A program made the translations under genes and the position numbers. Source: Flavobacteriaceae bacterium (GTDB lineage Bacteria > Bacteroidota > Bacteroidia > Flavobacteriales > Flavobacteriaceae). From it: 64,000 bases of DNA. Shown piece by piece: positions 36,741 through 45,882 of this stretch (its first letter is position 1; the number at the start of each line of letters is the position of its first letter). The stretch covers positions 62,001 through 126,000 of the forward strand of contig JANQNQ010000008.1 in assembly GCA_028279515.1 (NCBI GenBank). The letters run 5' to 3'. Under the pieces are notes generated by a model. It saw nothing but the letters and a program-made list of their open reading frames with translations. It did not search any database and was not told where the DNA came from.

Positions 36741-37780
36741 GATGCTTTCTCATTAAACAAATTCAACTTTTGCAACCATGCAGTCTTTCTTTCCAACAAA
36801 AATATATCTAGAAAGAGCAACAGTAATCCGATGGCTAAAAACCATTGAAACTGGTCTTTATAATCTACAAACTGTTTGGCCTCGAATTCAGTCTTGTCCA
36901 TTTCCTGAAGGGTCTCTTTTACAAAGTCGACCACTTCTTGGGTATTGGCACCGTTGATATAGGCACCATTGGTCTCTTCGGCTATCTCCTGAAGTACTTC
37001 GTCATTTAGTTTGGTGATCACTACCTCACCGTCACGATCCTTCTTGTAGCCATCGTTAATTCCGTTTCTTCGCATGGGTATCGGGCCTCCTTTGGCGGTT
37101 CCGACTCCGATGGTAAAGATTCGTATTCCTTCTTCATTTGCCGCCTCTTCGGCAATGCTAACCGCACCTTCAGAATGGTCCTCTCCATCTGAAATGATAA
37201 ACAAAACTCGATTGGTTTGCTCATCGTCATCATAGTACGTTTTTGCCAATCGAATGGCTTGATCGATGGCCGTTCCTTGAGACGATAGCATATTGGTGTT
37301 CATGCTTTGCAAGAACATTTTGGCTGATGCATAATCTGTAGTGATCGGTAACTGCGGAAAAGCACTTCCTGCATAGGCGATAATCCCGATCCGGTCACTT
37401 GCCAACTGGTTGATGATCTCTGACACCAAACGTTTTGACTTATCCAATCGGCTTGGCGCAACATCTTCGGCCAACATACTTTTAGAGACATCTACTGCAA
37501 ATACAATGTCAACTCCTTCTCGCTTTACGGTTTCTAACTTGGTTCCGATCTTCGGATTTACCAGAGCCAATACCAAAGAGGCAATGGCCAAACTAAGTAC
37601 TATTAGTTTTAGTATCGGTTTGAAAATCGAGCGGTCCGGACTTAAGCGGGCTAAAAGGTTGCTTTGTGCAAACGAACGCTGCTTCTTGGTCTTCCACCAT
37701 TGCATCAACAAAAACACCACCACCAACACGGGGATGATGAATAGTAAGTAGAAATATATTTTTTCTTCTAATTGATACAT
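36737..37780 (-). CDS. batB: BatB: von Willebrand factor A membrane protein
   Basis: 347 aa with TM helices at about 9-26, 56-75 and near the C terminus (about 310-330), and a VWA domain between. The MIDAS metal site is intact: D97-V-S-K-S (FAVDVSKSMLAED), a downstream Thr, and ISDGEDH. It lies 9 bp after batA and overlaps batC. VWA proteins paired with MoxR ATPases usually act as ATP-driven chaperone or metal-insertion complexes. Confidence 0.93.
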   Translation of the reverse strand: MYQLEEKIYFYLLFIIPVLVVVFLLMQWWKTKKQRSFAQSNLLARLSPDRSIFKPILKLIVLSLAIASLVLALVNPKIGTKLETVKREGVDIVFAVDVSKSMLAEDVAPSRLDKSKRLVSEIINQLASDRIGIIAYAGSAFPQLPITTDYASAKMFLQSMNTNMLSSQGTAIDQAIRLAKTYYDDDEQTNRVLFIISDGEDHSEGAVSIAEEAANEEGIRIFTIGVGTAKGGPIPMRRNGINDGYKKDRDGEVVITKLNDEVLQEIAEETNGAYINGANTQEVVDFVKETLQEMDKTEFEAKQFVDYKDQFQWFLAIGLLLLFLDIFLLERKTAWLQKLNLFNEKAS

Positions 37781-37789
37781 CTGTTCTTT

Positions 37790-38794
37790 TTAAATAAAGC
37801 TTCTAAATACGGTTGCTCTCAAAAAGATCTCGAACAACAATAATATTCCGCCAAGCAAGACCAAGGGTCTAAATTTCTCTTGATAGTTATAATATTTGAA
37901 CTCTTCGATCTCTGTCTTTTCCAATTTGTTGATCTCGTCATAGATCTCTTCGAGTTTCTTATTGTTGGTTGCCCTGAAGTACTTGCCTCCAGTTTCATCA
38001 GCAATTTCCTTTAGAAGATCTTCATCGATCTCAACCTGTTTGTATCCGTAACGAAAGGTTCCGTTGCGGTTGATGCCAATCGGTGCTAGCGCATTTCCGT
38101 TTGTCCCAAGTCCGATTGTATAGGTTTTGATTCCGTATTCGACTGCCAATTCTGAAGCGATCTTCGGGTCGATGAAACCTGAGTTATTCACCCCATCGGT
38201 CAACAGAATAATTACTTTACTCTTCGCCTTGCTGTCTTTTAATCGGTTGACCGAAGTGGCCAATCCCATTCCGATGGCCGTTCCGTCTTCGATAATACCG
38301 TCAAATTCAATCTCACGTAACGCTCTTTTCACGATACGTTTGTCACTTGTGATTGGGGTTTTGGTAAAACTCTCACCTGCATAGATAACAACGCCAATAC
38401 GATCACTAGGCCTACCATCAACGAACTCTGAAGCCACTTTTTTAAGAGCTTTGAGTCGGTTGGGCTTAAGGTCGCGGGCCAACATACTCGAAGATACGTC
38501 TATCGCCATGACGATGTCGATTCCTTTGTTGGTCTTCGTCTTTGTCGAAATGTCAACCGTCTGCGGCCTTGCCATGGCAGTGACCAAAGCACCCAATGCT
38601 AGTAAGCGAAGTGCAAACAACAACGGTTTTAGTTTCGGTAGAAAAGAAGACTGTATCTTGAAGCCTTTAAGACTTGATATCTTTAAAGACGCCGTTTCTT
38701 TCTTTCGTTTGAAGATATACCAAACGATGGCTAGTGGTAGCAACAAAAGCAACCAGAAAAACTGCGGATTGGCAAATTGAATGTCCTCTAGCAT
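37790..38794 (-). CDS. batA: BatA: von Willebrand factor A membrane protein
   Basis: 334 aa with the same topology as BatB: TM helices at about 11-28, 56-75 and about 308-328. The MIDAS motif D99-V-S-S-S (MAIDVSSSMLARD) is intact and LLTDGVNNSG follows. The start codon directly abuts the stop of the upstream 553-aa gene, so the genes are tightly linked. BatA and BatB look like products of an old duplication. Confidence 0.93.
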   Translation of the reverse strand: MLEDIQFANPQFFWLLLLLPLAIVWYIFKRKKETASLKISSLKGFKIQSSFLPKLKPLLFALRLLALGALVTAMARPQTVDISTKTKTNKGIDIVMAIDVSSSMLARDLKPNRLKALKKVASEFVDGRPSDRIGVVIYAGESFTKTPITSDKRIVKRALREIEFDGIIEDGTAIGMGLATSVNRLKDSKAKSKVIILLTDGVNNSGFIDPKIASELAVEYGIKTYTIGLGTNGNALAPIGINRNGTFRYGYKQVEIDEDLLKEIADETGGKYFRATNNKKLEEIYDEINKLEKTEIEEFKYYNYQEKFRPLVLLGGILLLFEIFLRATVFRSFI

Positions 38795-40456
38795 CTAGCT
38801 TCCTTCTTTAAATGTTATTGAATTCATCACACGTCCAATGATCTCTTCTGCATATTCATCTCCAACCTCGTAGGTCATCACTACTTGTTGAATTCCTCCG
38901 TTATAGTTGAAATGTACCAAAACATACTCATTTGTCTGATATTTTTGGGTTAAGGGATTCTTAAAATCACCTCTACCATATGTCTTAAGTCCCGTGACAC
39001 CTTGTGGTGTTGTAAAGTCCTCTGATTTGACCAATAGGTTTCTTGCGCCTTGATCTTCCCAAATTTTAATGTTTGCTGCTGCTGCTTTTCCTAGATCCGG
39101 CTCTTGTCCTTGTGGAAGGGTCACTGACGAGGCCAAAATATAGAAATGATCGATCAAGTTTCCGTAGACAAATACTGGGATTTTCACTGAGGTTCCATCC
39201 TCGGTCTTCCCTATTTCAATCTCTGTTCGCTTAAGTACTTTAGGTGTTTCAAGGGTCATCGCTGGTACTCCGTAATCACTCTGAATCCAATCGGTTTTGA
39301 CCAACTCGCGGGTTGGATGCCCTAAGATCGAATCCTTTACATACGTAAACCCGTAATGTGCGATAACTGCACCCGTACTTATAAGCAGAAGTAATCCACC
39401 AACAACCGATGCGATAACTATCTTCTTCTTTCGTTTCTTTCTCTCGAGCTCGGCTAAGTATTCCTCTTGTTGTAACAACTCTTCTTCGGTAGGCTCTGGG
39501 ATGGCTTCGCGTGTTTGCTTTACGATATTTTCAATGGCAACGCGATCTGCTTCGGCTTTACTCATTTCGGGTTCTGCCTTGGCAAACTTCACCAAGTCGG
39601 CTGTTTGGAGTACGCGTCTAAAGTTATCGATAGTCACCTCGTCCAATTCAAGGTTTCCGGCATCACGACGCATTTCGAGCTTTTCGATCAATTGAGAAGT
39701 GGTACTCTCAAGTGCGTCGACGTGTGCATCTTCCTCTAAATAAGAGCGAACGATATCTGTTAATTCGGAATAGTATTTCTTGTGTTCGGACTGGATCAAG
39801 TATCTGGAGTTTTCGAGTTCCTTCAACTTTAACATCGCCCTGTCAAAAGCAGGAAGCATGGCGATCTTTTCTTCTTCGGTCGGCTTTTTCTTTCTAAAGA
39901 TGAAGAAATACAAAATAGCCGCAATGACCAGCAAGATGCCCAGTCCCCATAAGAGGTATTTCCACCAACCGTCGTAATTCTTATTGACTTCGATGATTGG
40001 CTTAATATCAAACATCTTTTGTTTGGTAGTATCGACTACCACATCAGCCACATATACCTTTACAGAATCAGTCAAATACTGTTTGCCATCAATCAATACT
40101 TTTTGTGACGGCAAGGTATACTGACCCGAATCCCATTGCGTCAGTCCGTATTTTTTTATGAGGTTGAATTTGGCCTCCTCTCTGATCGTATCGATATCAA
40201 ATGACTGAGTAACCTCTAAAGGAGAGAAGGTCTGTCCTTGCGGAAACACCACTTGTGCTGTAGAATCTACCTCGACCTCAACGGTATAATTGATTCGCGC
40301 ACCGATCTTGATGCGCGTAGAGTCTGCGTAGGAAGTAATCTTAGGTGTTTGCGCCAAAGATGGTAACGCCCACAACAAAAAGAACGCAACTATAAAGACA
40401 CTTTTTAGTTGCTTACGCTGACTCAATGGGTATGTTACTTTACGATCTTTCTGCAT
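38795..40456 (-). CDS. Two-TM Bat-operon protein of unknown function (BatD-like N terminus)
   Basis: 553 aa. It has a signal peptide-like helix (about 18-35), a periplasmic beta domain similar in style to BatD (ITSYADSTRIKIGARINYTVEVEV), a TM helix (about 165-188), a long cytoplasmic charged and helical region with EEELLQQEEYLAELERKKRKK, a second TM (about 348-370) and an extra C-terminal domain. It lies between the DUF58 gene and batA with gaps of 0-3 bp. The extra C-terminal periplasmic domain (about 375-553) is one I do not recognise. Confidence 0.8.
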   Translation of the reverse strand: MQKDRKVTYPLSQRKQLKSVFIVAFFLLWALPSLAQTPKITSYADSTRIKIGARINYTVEVEVDSTAQVVFPQGQTFSPLEVTQSFDIDTIREEAKFNLIKKYGLTQWDSGQYTLPSQKVLIDGKQYLTDSVKVYVADVVVDTTKQKMFDIKPIIEVNKNYDGWWKYLLWGLGILLVIAAILYFFIFRKKKPTEEEKIAMLPAFDRAMLKLKELENSRYLIQSEHKKYYSELTDIVRSYLEEDAHVDALESTTSQLIEKLEMRRDAGNLELDEVTIDNFRRVLQTADLVKFAKAEPEMSKAEADRVAIENIVKQTREAIPEPTEEELLQQEEYLAELERKKRKKKIVIASVVGGLLLLISTGAVIAHYGFTYVKDSILGHPTRELVKTDWIQSDYGVPAMTLETPKVLKRTEIEIGKTEDGTSVKIPVFVYGNLIDHFYILASSVTLPQGQEPDLGKAAAANIKIWEDQGARNLLVKSEDFTTPQGVTGLKTYGRGDFKNPLTQKYQTNEYVLVHFNYNGGIQQVVMTYEVGDEYAEEIIGRVMNSITFKEGS

Positions 40457-40459
40457 TGC

Positions 40460-41326
40460 TTATCCTCTTCGTTTAAAGTATCCCAATAATTTTTTCACGT
40501 AACTTTCGTCAACACGGCTGCTCAATACACCGGCTCCAGAACGCGTGAAGGTTTCTTTGAAGTAATCGACCTTTTCTTTATAAAATTTGGCGTAATTGGT
40601 TCGCACCTTTTTAGACATGGTGTTCACCAACATAAGCTCGCCGGTTTCTTCGTCTTCCATTTGTACCATACCAATGTTCGGGATGGCCTCTTCACGCTTA
40701 TCATAAACTCGAATACCTGTTACATCGTGCTTTTTTCCAACGATCTTTAAGGTTTGCTCGTAATCGTCAGCGATAAAGTCTGAAAGCACAAAGACGATGG
40801 CCTTTTTCTTCATAACGCTCGACATATACTTGAGCGCTTGAGATACGTTGGTCTGCTTGCTTTGCGGTTTAAATTCGATCAATTCACGAATGATTCGTAA
40901 GACGTGCGACTTTCCTTTTTTAGGCGGAATAAATAATTCTATCTGATCTGAAAACAAGATAAGACCGATCTTATCATTGTTTTGCATGGCCGAAAAGGCA
41001 AGTGTCGCCGAAATCTCGGTAATGATCTCATTCTTGAACTGCTGCTCGGTACCAAAAAGTTCAGACCCACTGACATCTACCATCAACATCATGGTGAGTT
41101 CGCGCTCTTCTTCAAACACTTTTACAAAAGGTTCGTTGTAACGCGCGGTCACATTCCAGTCGATGTTTCGAACGTCATCACCAAATTGATATTGACGCAC
41201 TTCACTGAAGGTCATACCACGCCCTTTGAAGGTAGAATGATATTCTCCCCCAAAGATGTGATCGCTTAAGCGACGCGTCTTGATTTCGATCTTTCGAACT
41301 TTCTTTAGTAACTCTTTAGTGTCCAT
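40460..41326 (-). CDS. DUF58 protein of the Bat operon
   Basis: 288 aa, soluble, a VWA-like fold. The DUF58 signature RQYQFGDDVRNIDWNVTARYNEPFVKVFEEERE in blocks is clear, followed by MLMVDVSGS (a MIDAS-like DxSxS) and the VLSDFIADDYE region. DUF58 proteins are constant partners of MoxR ATPases. It starts 80 bp downstream of moxR; that gap contains a striking heptad repeat array. The next gene begins 3 bp after the stop. Confidence 0.92.
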   Translation of the reverse strand: MDTKELLKKVRKIEIKTRRLSDHIFGGEYHSTFKGRGMTFSEVRQYQFGDDVRNIDWNVTARYNEPFVKVFEEERELTMMLMVDVSGSELFGTEQQFKNEIITEISATLAFSAMQNNDKIGLILFSDQIELFIPPKKGKSHVLRIIRELIEFKPQSKQTNVSQALKYMSSVMKKKAIVFVLSDFIADDYEQTLKIVGKKHDVTGIRVYDKREEAIPNIGMVQMEDEETGELMLVNTMSKKVRTNYAKFYKEKVDYFKETFTRSGAGVLSSRVDESYVKKLLGYFKRRG

Positions 41327-41408
41327 GATTCGTGATTAACGATTGTAGATTGACGATTTTGGTTATTAGCTGACTTCAAAAATCGTAACTCGGAAATCTA
41401 AAATCTTT
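41327..41408. repeat. Inverted pair of 7-bp-phased GATT/AATC arrays
   Basis: GATT occurs at 41327, 41334, 41341, 41348 and 41355, exactly every 7 bp. After a 20-bp spacer, the reverse-complement core AATC (once ACTC) occurs at 41381, 41388, 41395 and 41402, again every 7 bp. The array fills the moxR-DUF58 gap inside an otherwise compact operon and touches the moxR stop codon. It would form a long imperfect hairpin in RNA. A related TATT/AATA array flanks the S23 gene near 44.2-44.7 kb. Confidence 0.8.
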
Positions 41409-42408
41409 AAGGCACTTCGATCTCGTTAACAATCTTGTTAATGATCTCTTCTGAAGTAATGTTTTCGGCCTCTGCTTCGTATGTGATTCCTATTCTATGA
41501 CGTAATACATCATGTACAACGGCTCTCACATCCTCTGGCACCACATATCCTCTACGCTTGATAAAGGCGTAGCATTTCGCTGCATTGGCCAAGTTGATAC
41601 TTCCCCTTGGTGATGCTCCGAAGCTGATCAATGGCTTAAGGTCGGCCAGTTTATATTTTTCAGGATATCTAGTAGCAAAGATGATATCCAAAATGTACTT
41701 TTCGATTTTTTCATCCATATAAACCTCACGAACGGCTTCTTGAGCTTTTAGAATCTGCTCTAAAGAAACCACAGGGTTCACTTGCTCAAAACCACCTTTA
41801 AGGTTGGCTCTGATGATCATCTGCTCTTCGTCAATCTTTGGATAATCGATCACGGTCTTTAGCATAAAACGGTCTACCTGCGCTTCAGGAAGTGGATACG
41901 TTCCTTCTTGCTCAACCGGGTTTTGCGTTGCCATTACCAAGAAAGGTTTGTCCAAGATGAAGGTCTCGTCTCCAATGGTAACCTGCTTCTCCTGCATGGC
42001 TTCAAGCAATGCTGATTGCACCTTTGCCGGAGCACGGTTGATCTCATCTGCCAAAACGAAGTTGGCAAAAATGGGGCCTTTTTTAATGGAGAAATCGTTC
42101 TCCTTGATATTGTAGATCAAGGTTCCGATAACGTCGGCCGGTAAAAGGTCGGGTGTAAACTGAATTCTGCTAAATGACCCTTTTACTGCTCTCGACAAGG
42201 TATTAATGGCCAAGGTCTTTGCCAAACCAGGCACTCCTTCCAATAATATATGCCCTTGCCCAAGAAGTCCAATCAACAATCGTTCTACCATGTGCTTTTG
42301 CCCAACGATCACCTTGTTCATTTCTCCGGTTAATAGGTCTACGAAAGCACTTTCTCTCTCGATCTTTTCACTGATCGCTTGGATGTCAATAGTACTAGTC
42401 TCTTCCAT
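41407..42408 (-). CDS. moxR: MoxR-family AAA+ ATPase
   Basis: 333 aa; the ATG at 42408 is used, with an in-frame TTG just before it. Walker A is EGVPGLAKT, Walker B is VLADEINRAP, and the sensor regions include VMATQNPVEQEGTYPLPEAQVDRFM. MoxR ATPases work with VWA proteins, such as BatA and BatB encoded downstream, as chaperones or assembly motors. It is the first gene of the bat operon. The divergent 165-bp gap to the aldo/keto reductase has a near-consensus minus-strand TCAATTTG box but no TTG at the right distance. Confidence 0.95.
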   Translation of the reverse strand: MEETSTIDIQAISEKIERESAFVDLLTGEMNKVIVGQKHMVERLLIGLLGQGHILLEGVPGLAKTLAINTLSRAVKGSFSRIQFTPDLLPADVIGTLIYNIKENDFSIKKGPIFANFVLADEINRAPAKVQSALLEAMQEKQVTIGDETFILDKPFLVMATQNPVEQEGTYPLPEAQVDRFMLKTVIDYPKIDEEQMIIRANLKGGFEQVNPVVSLEQILKAQEAVREVYMDEKIEKYILDIIFATRYPEKYKLADLKPLISFGASPRGSINLANAAKCYAFIKRRGYVVPEDVRAVVHDVLRHRIGITYEAEAENITSEEIINKIVNEIEVP

Positions 42409-42573
42409 CAAATTTTTAATTTTTAAAACGCGTGAATTTACTAATCACTTTTCAATGTCGCAAATTGAAGATTTATTTACGTTTTTGCTGTTAACAATTG
42501 GTTAAAAGTTGTTTGCGTGTCGGGCTTTTAAGGAAGCTTTAAGTTTAGTACTTTTAAAGTTGAATTACCATCT

Positions 42574-43446
42574 ATGAAAAAGAACACCTATTCTAGAATC
42601 ATCGCTGGGACGATGACCTGGGGAAGCTGGGGGAAACAGCTCGATAAGAAAGGCATGGAAACACTCATGCATCATTGCCTAGAACAAGGCATCACCACCT
42701 TTGATCATGCCGATATTTATGGAGGTTATACAACCGAAGAAGATTTTGGCGCGGCCTTTGAGCAAAGCGGAATACAGCGAGAAGACATTGAGCTGATCAC
42801 CAAATGCGGAATCCAATACATTTGTGACAAACGCCCTAACAAGGTAAAGCATTACAACTACGGCAAGGATTACATCATTTGGTCAGTAGAAGAATCTTTG
42901 AAAAATCTCAAAACCGATTACCTAGACCTTTTACTGTTGCATAGACCCAGCCCACTAATGCATCCACATGAGGTTGCCGAGGCTATTTCTTCCTTAAAAC
43001 AGCAAGGTAAGGTTAAAGATTTTGGGTTGTCTAACTTTACACCTTCACAGACTAATCTGATTGCTAGTGAAACCTCGGTAAACGTTAATCAAATCGAATT
43101 CTCAATCACGGCATTTGACGCAATGCACAATGGCAGCTTGGACCACATGCTGTTAAAGGGAATCACTCCAATGGCCTGGAGTCCGTTGGGAAGTGTTTTT
43201 AGAGAAGAAAACGACCAAACAAGCCGTGTTCATCAACAATTGTTTGACCTTATGCCCAAATACGAAGCAACTGCCGACCAGTTATTATTAGCATGGACAT
43301 TGCGTCATCCAGCCACTATTCATCCTGTCATCGGAACCACCAATAAAGAACGTATCGCCAATTCGGTCAAGGCTATGGACATAGAATTAGATCTTGAAGA
43401 TTGGTTTTTATTATTGGTGGCTTCACAAGGACACAAAGTACCTTAA
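42574..43446 (+). CDS. Aldo/keto reductase
   Basis: An NADPH-dependent oxidoreductase with a TIM-barrel fold, 290 aa, cytoplasmic. Visible are the Asp/Tyr pair of the catalytic tetrad in FDHADIYGGY, the Lys in ITKCGIQ and the His in LLLLHRPSP, then DFGLSNFTPSQ and the C-terminal cofactor block VIGTTNKERIANS. It resembles the YdhF group. It is followed after 3 bp by a short-chain dehydrogenase, so the two form an operon. Substrate unknown. Confidence 0.93.
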   Translation: MKKNTYSRIIAGTMTWGSWGKQLDKKGMETLMHHCLEQGITTFDHADIYGGYTTEEDFGAAFEQSGIQREDIELITKCGIQYICDKRPNKVKHYNYGKDYIIWSVEESLKNLKTDYLDLLLLHRPSPLMHPHEVAEAISSLKQQGKVKDFGLSNFTPSQTNLIASETSVNVNQIEFSITAFDAMHNGSLDHMLLKGITPMAWSPLGSVFREENDQTSRVHQQLFDLMPKYEATADQLLLAWTLRHPATIHPVIGTTNKERIANSVKAMDIELDLEDWFLLLVASQGHKVP

Positions 43447-43449
43447 TAT

Positions 43450-44202
43450 ATGAGAAAAACAGCATTAATTACAGGGGCTACTTCTGGAATCGGAAGGGCT
43501 ACCGCCTTCGAACTTGCCAAGCATGACATCAATCTTATTCTCTGCGGAAGGCGACAAGAACGCTTGGATACTATTTCGCAGGCGCTTGAAAAATATACCA
43601 ATGTTCACAGCTTGAATTTTGATGTGCGCGACAAGAACGCTATTCACGAAGCCATCGAAAGTTTGCCGTCTGATTTTTCTACTATTGATATTTTGGTCAA
43701 TAATGCAGGAAACGCGCATGGTAAAGACCCTATCCAAACGGGAAGTACAGACGATTGGGACGCCATGATGGACATCAACGTAAAGGGCTTACTATATGTA
43801 AGTCGAGCCGTGATTCCGAAAATGGTAGAGCGAAATGTCGGACACATTATCAATATTGGATCTGTGGCAGGTAAAGAAGTTTACCCTAACGGAAACGTCT
43901 ATTGTGCCAGTAAGCATGCTGTTGACGCCATCAATCAGGGGATGCGCATGGACCTGAATCAACATGGCATTCGAGTGGGTGCAGTCAATCCTGGACTGGT
44001 CCAGACCGAATTCTCAGAAGTTCGATTTAAGGGGGATACTCAACTCGCTTCAACTGTTTATGAAGGATTCAAGGCATTGCAGGCTGAAGATATCGCCAAG
44101 ATCATTCACTTTGTGGTAAGCATGCCCACACATGTCAATATTTCCGATCTTACAGTTTTTCCAACGGCTCAGGCTAGTTCAACGATTCTTAATAGGAATT
44201 AA
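43450..44202 (+). CDS. Short-chain dehydrogenase/reductase
   Basis: A Rossmann-fold NAD(P)-dependent oxidoreductase, 250 aa. The cofactor motif is TGATSGIGRA, the NNAG motif is VNNAGNAHG, and the catalytic Ser, Tyr and Lys lie in INIGSVAGKEVYPNGNVYCASKHA. The closing NPGLVQTEF block resembles YdfG-type enzymes (3-hydroxy acid or serine dehydrogenases). The substrate cannot be fixed from sequence. The stop codon directly touches a heptad repeat that brackets the next gene. Confidence 0.94.
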   Translation: MRKTALITGATSGIGRATAFELAKHDINLILCGRRQERLDTISQALEKYTNVHSLNFDVRDKNAIHEAIESLPSDFSTIDILVNNAGNAHGKDPIQTGSTDDWDAMMDINVKGLLYVSRAVIPKMVERNVGHIINIGSVAGKEVYPNGNVYCASKHAVDAINQGMRMDLNQHGIRVGAVNPGLVQTEFSEVRFKGDTQLASTVYEGFKALQAEDIAKIIHFVVSMPTHVNISDLTVFPTAQASSTILNRN

Positions 44203-44240
44203 TTATTGTTTATTTCTATTACCTATTGTTTATTATTAAA
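44203..44240 (+). repeat. Left heptad array flanking the S23 gene
   Basis: TATT cores recur at 44204, 44211, 44217, 44224 and 44231 (spacing 7, 6, 7, 7). The arm is an imperfect inverted repeat of the right array at 44658-44697 and begins immediately after the SDR stop codon. Confidence 0.75.
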
Positions 44241-44249
44241 ATCTAATGA

Positions 44250-44639
44250 ATGGCTCATTATGAAACCTTTGAAACCCTCGAAATTTATCAATTAGCACGA
44301 AAACAGTGTAACGACATCTGGAAATTAATTATCAACTCTCCTCTTAAAAGAGACTTTAAGCTGCGAGATCAAATCAACGGCTCTTCTGGTTCTGTGATGG
44401 ACAACATCGCCGAAGGTTTTGGAAGAGGTGGTAATAAAGAATTTATAATGTTTTTAAGCTATGCCAAAGGTTCTTGTTGTGAGACACAATCTCAATTACA
44501 AAGAGCTTTTGACAGAAACCATATTGGTGAAGGTGAATTCAATAGGTTGAACGTTCAGTCTCAAAAAATAATAACCCAAATTTCAAAATTCATCAATTAC
44601 CTTAAAAACTCAGACAAGAAAGGTCAAAAGTTTAAATAA
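44250..44639 (+). CDS. Four-helix-bundle protein of the S23/23S rRNA-IVS family
   Basis: 129 aa, all-helical and soluble. Motifs LEIYQLARKQCNDIW, RDQINGSSGSVMDNIAEGFGRGGNKEFIMFLSYAKGS (in blocks) and the helical tail fit the family first found inside intervening sequences of 23S rRNA genes (TIGR02436), related to Avd proteins of diversity-generating retroelements. No 23S rRNA or reverse transcriptase is nearby. The ORF is bracketed by inverted heptad arrays, so the whole 44.20-44.70 kb segment looks like a unit inserted between the SDR and AlbA_2 genes. Function of stand-alone copies is unknown. Confidence 0.9.
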   Translation: MAHYETFETLEIYQLARKQCNDIWKLIINSPLKRDFKLRDQINGSSGSVMDNIAEGFGRGGNKEFIMFLSYAKGSCCETQSQLQRAFDRNHIGEGEFNRLNVQSQKIITQISKFINYLKNSDKKGQKFK

Positions 44640-44657
44640 CTTAGTGCAAAACACACG

Positions 44658-44697
44658 TTTAAATAATAAGTAATAGAAATAAATAATAGACAATAAC
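44658..44697 (+). repeat. Right heptad array flanking the S23 gene
   Basis: AATA cores recur at 44665, 44672, 44678, 44685 and 44692 (spacing 7, 6, 7, 7). The reverse complement matches the left array at 44203-44240 along most of its length, including the shared TATTTCTATTAC segment. Confidence 0.75.
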
Positions 44698-44704
44698 CTT
44701 TAAA

Positions 44705-45838
44705 ATGATCAATAAACGCCTTCTTATCAAAAACCTGTTAGCTCACAATGATGAGAACAGTTTCTATGACAAGAAGCGAAAGGTAAACATTAGTGAAAAG
44801 GAAGGAAAAGCCAAGTTTCTAAAACATATCTGCGCCTTGTCTAATTCGAACCCAAAGAACAATTCGTATATCGTTATTGGTGTCGAGGACGAAGACAACA
44901 AGATCATCGGAGTCGATTTTTTTGACGATAGCAAAATTCAGAATTTAATCAACGCCTATTTAGACAATCCTCCGATCATTTCTTATGAGAACATCCCTTT
45001 TCCGCATTTACCAAGCGATAAGGTAGTTGGTCTTGTGACCATTAGGCCCAATGAAGGGATTACTTCGCTCCGAAAGAACATTTGGAAATACTACGGCGGA
45101 TCGGTCTTCTTTAGAGAGGGCAGTATGTCAATGCCCAAGGTCTTTGACATCGAAGTGAAAGACGTGAACTCAGAGATTGTCGCGGCCATTGAAAGCCATG
45201 CCCAAAACAACATCGAACACACCCTCGACGGCGTCTTCGATTTTATGAATAGCAAACAAGATTACGACCCAAAGTATAAGGTGTTCAAAGAATATTTTGT
45301 GGTCTGTTGGGCCGGTATTAAAAAGGTCGTCAAGGAAAACACTTATTTCTCACGAGTAGATATTGAATTGATCAACGAGCAAGTACGTTTGTTCTATTCT
45401 TTATTGGATGAAGTCAGCATTGAGCATGACAACGAATCCTTCAAGATCGTTGAGTACATTCAATTGGGGCTTCAAGGTAATTACAAATACTATCCGCTCG
45501 AAGAGGTCATCATTAAGTTCGAGGACAATGCTTCTTACAACATTGAAAGTCAGCTACTATTCGAAGCGCCGCAATTCGATAAAAAAGTGCTACATCATAT
45601 ATACAACTCGAACAATGCCATTCTCGAAAAACTCAAAAAAGGATATGCGCTAACTGAAAATGAGATCTATGACATTCAGAATCTTCCGGCGACGTATATG
45701 ATCTGTTATCTCAACCTATTTCATGATGCCCTAGACAAACTGACAGAGGCAAAACCGTATCTAAAAGCATACGATCCTGGCGTTTACAAATCCTATAAAG
45801 AATGCATGCGGGTCTTGAGAAAGATACGTTACAGCTAA
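44705..45838 (+). CDS. AlbA_2 (Schlafen-like) domain protein
   Basis: 377 aa, soluble. The N-terminal about 150 residues resemble the AlbA_2/Schlafen-type 'divergent AAA' domain: FLKHICALSNSNP followed by SYIVIGVEDEDNKIIGVDFFDD, then GLVTIRPNEGITSLRKNIWKYYGGSVFFREGSM. The C-terminal 220 residues are helical and I do not recognise them. These domains occur in putative transcription or nucleic-acid-binding proteins and in some defence genes, but nothing here shows a toxin or nuclease. It begins 7 bp after the right heptad array. Confidence 0.75.
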   Translation: MINKRLLIKNLLAHNDENSFYDKKRKVNISEKEGKAKFLKHICALSNSNPKNNSYIVIGVEDEDNKIIGVDFFDDSKIQNLINAYLDNPPIISYENIPFPHLPSDKVVGLVTIRPNEGITSLRKNIWKYYGGSVFFREGSMSMPKVFDIEVKDVNSEIVAAIESHAQNNIEHTLDGVFDFMNSKQDYDPKYKVFKEYFVVCWAGIKKVVKENTYFSRVDIELINEQVRLFYSLLDEVSIEHDNESFKIVEYIQLGLQGNYKYYPLEEVIIKFEDNASYNIESQLLFEAPQFDKKVLHHIYNSNNAILEKLKKGYALTENEIYDIQNLPATYMICYLNLFHDALDKLTEAKPYLKAYDPGVYKSYKECMRVLRKIRYS

Positions 45839-45882
45839 GATTTTTGTCGTTAGACCGAAATCATATTTCCACATAAAAACTA

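Noticed and set aside
44250-44639. Diversity-generating retroelement suggested by the Avd-like S23 protein
   Set aside because: No reverse transcriptase, template or variable repeat nearby.
44705-45838. Anti-phage defence island suggested by the AlbA_2 domain
   Set aside because: Neighbours are housekeeping oxidoreductases and SPFH genes; no nuclease, toxin or other defence domain is present.
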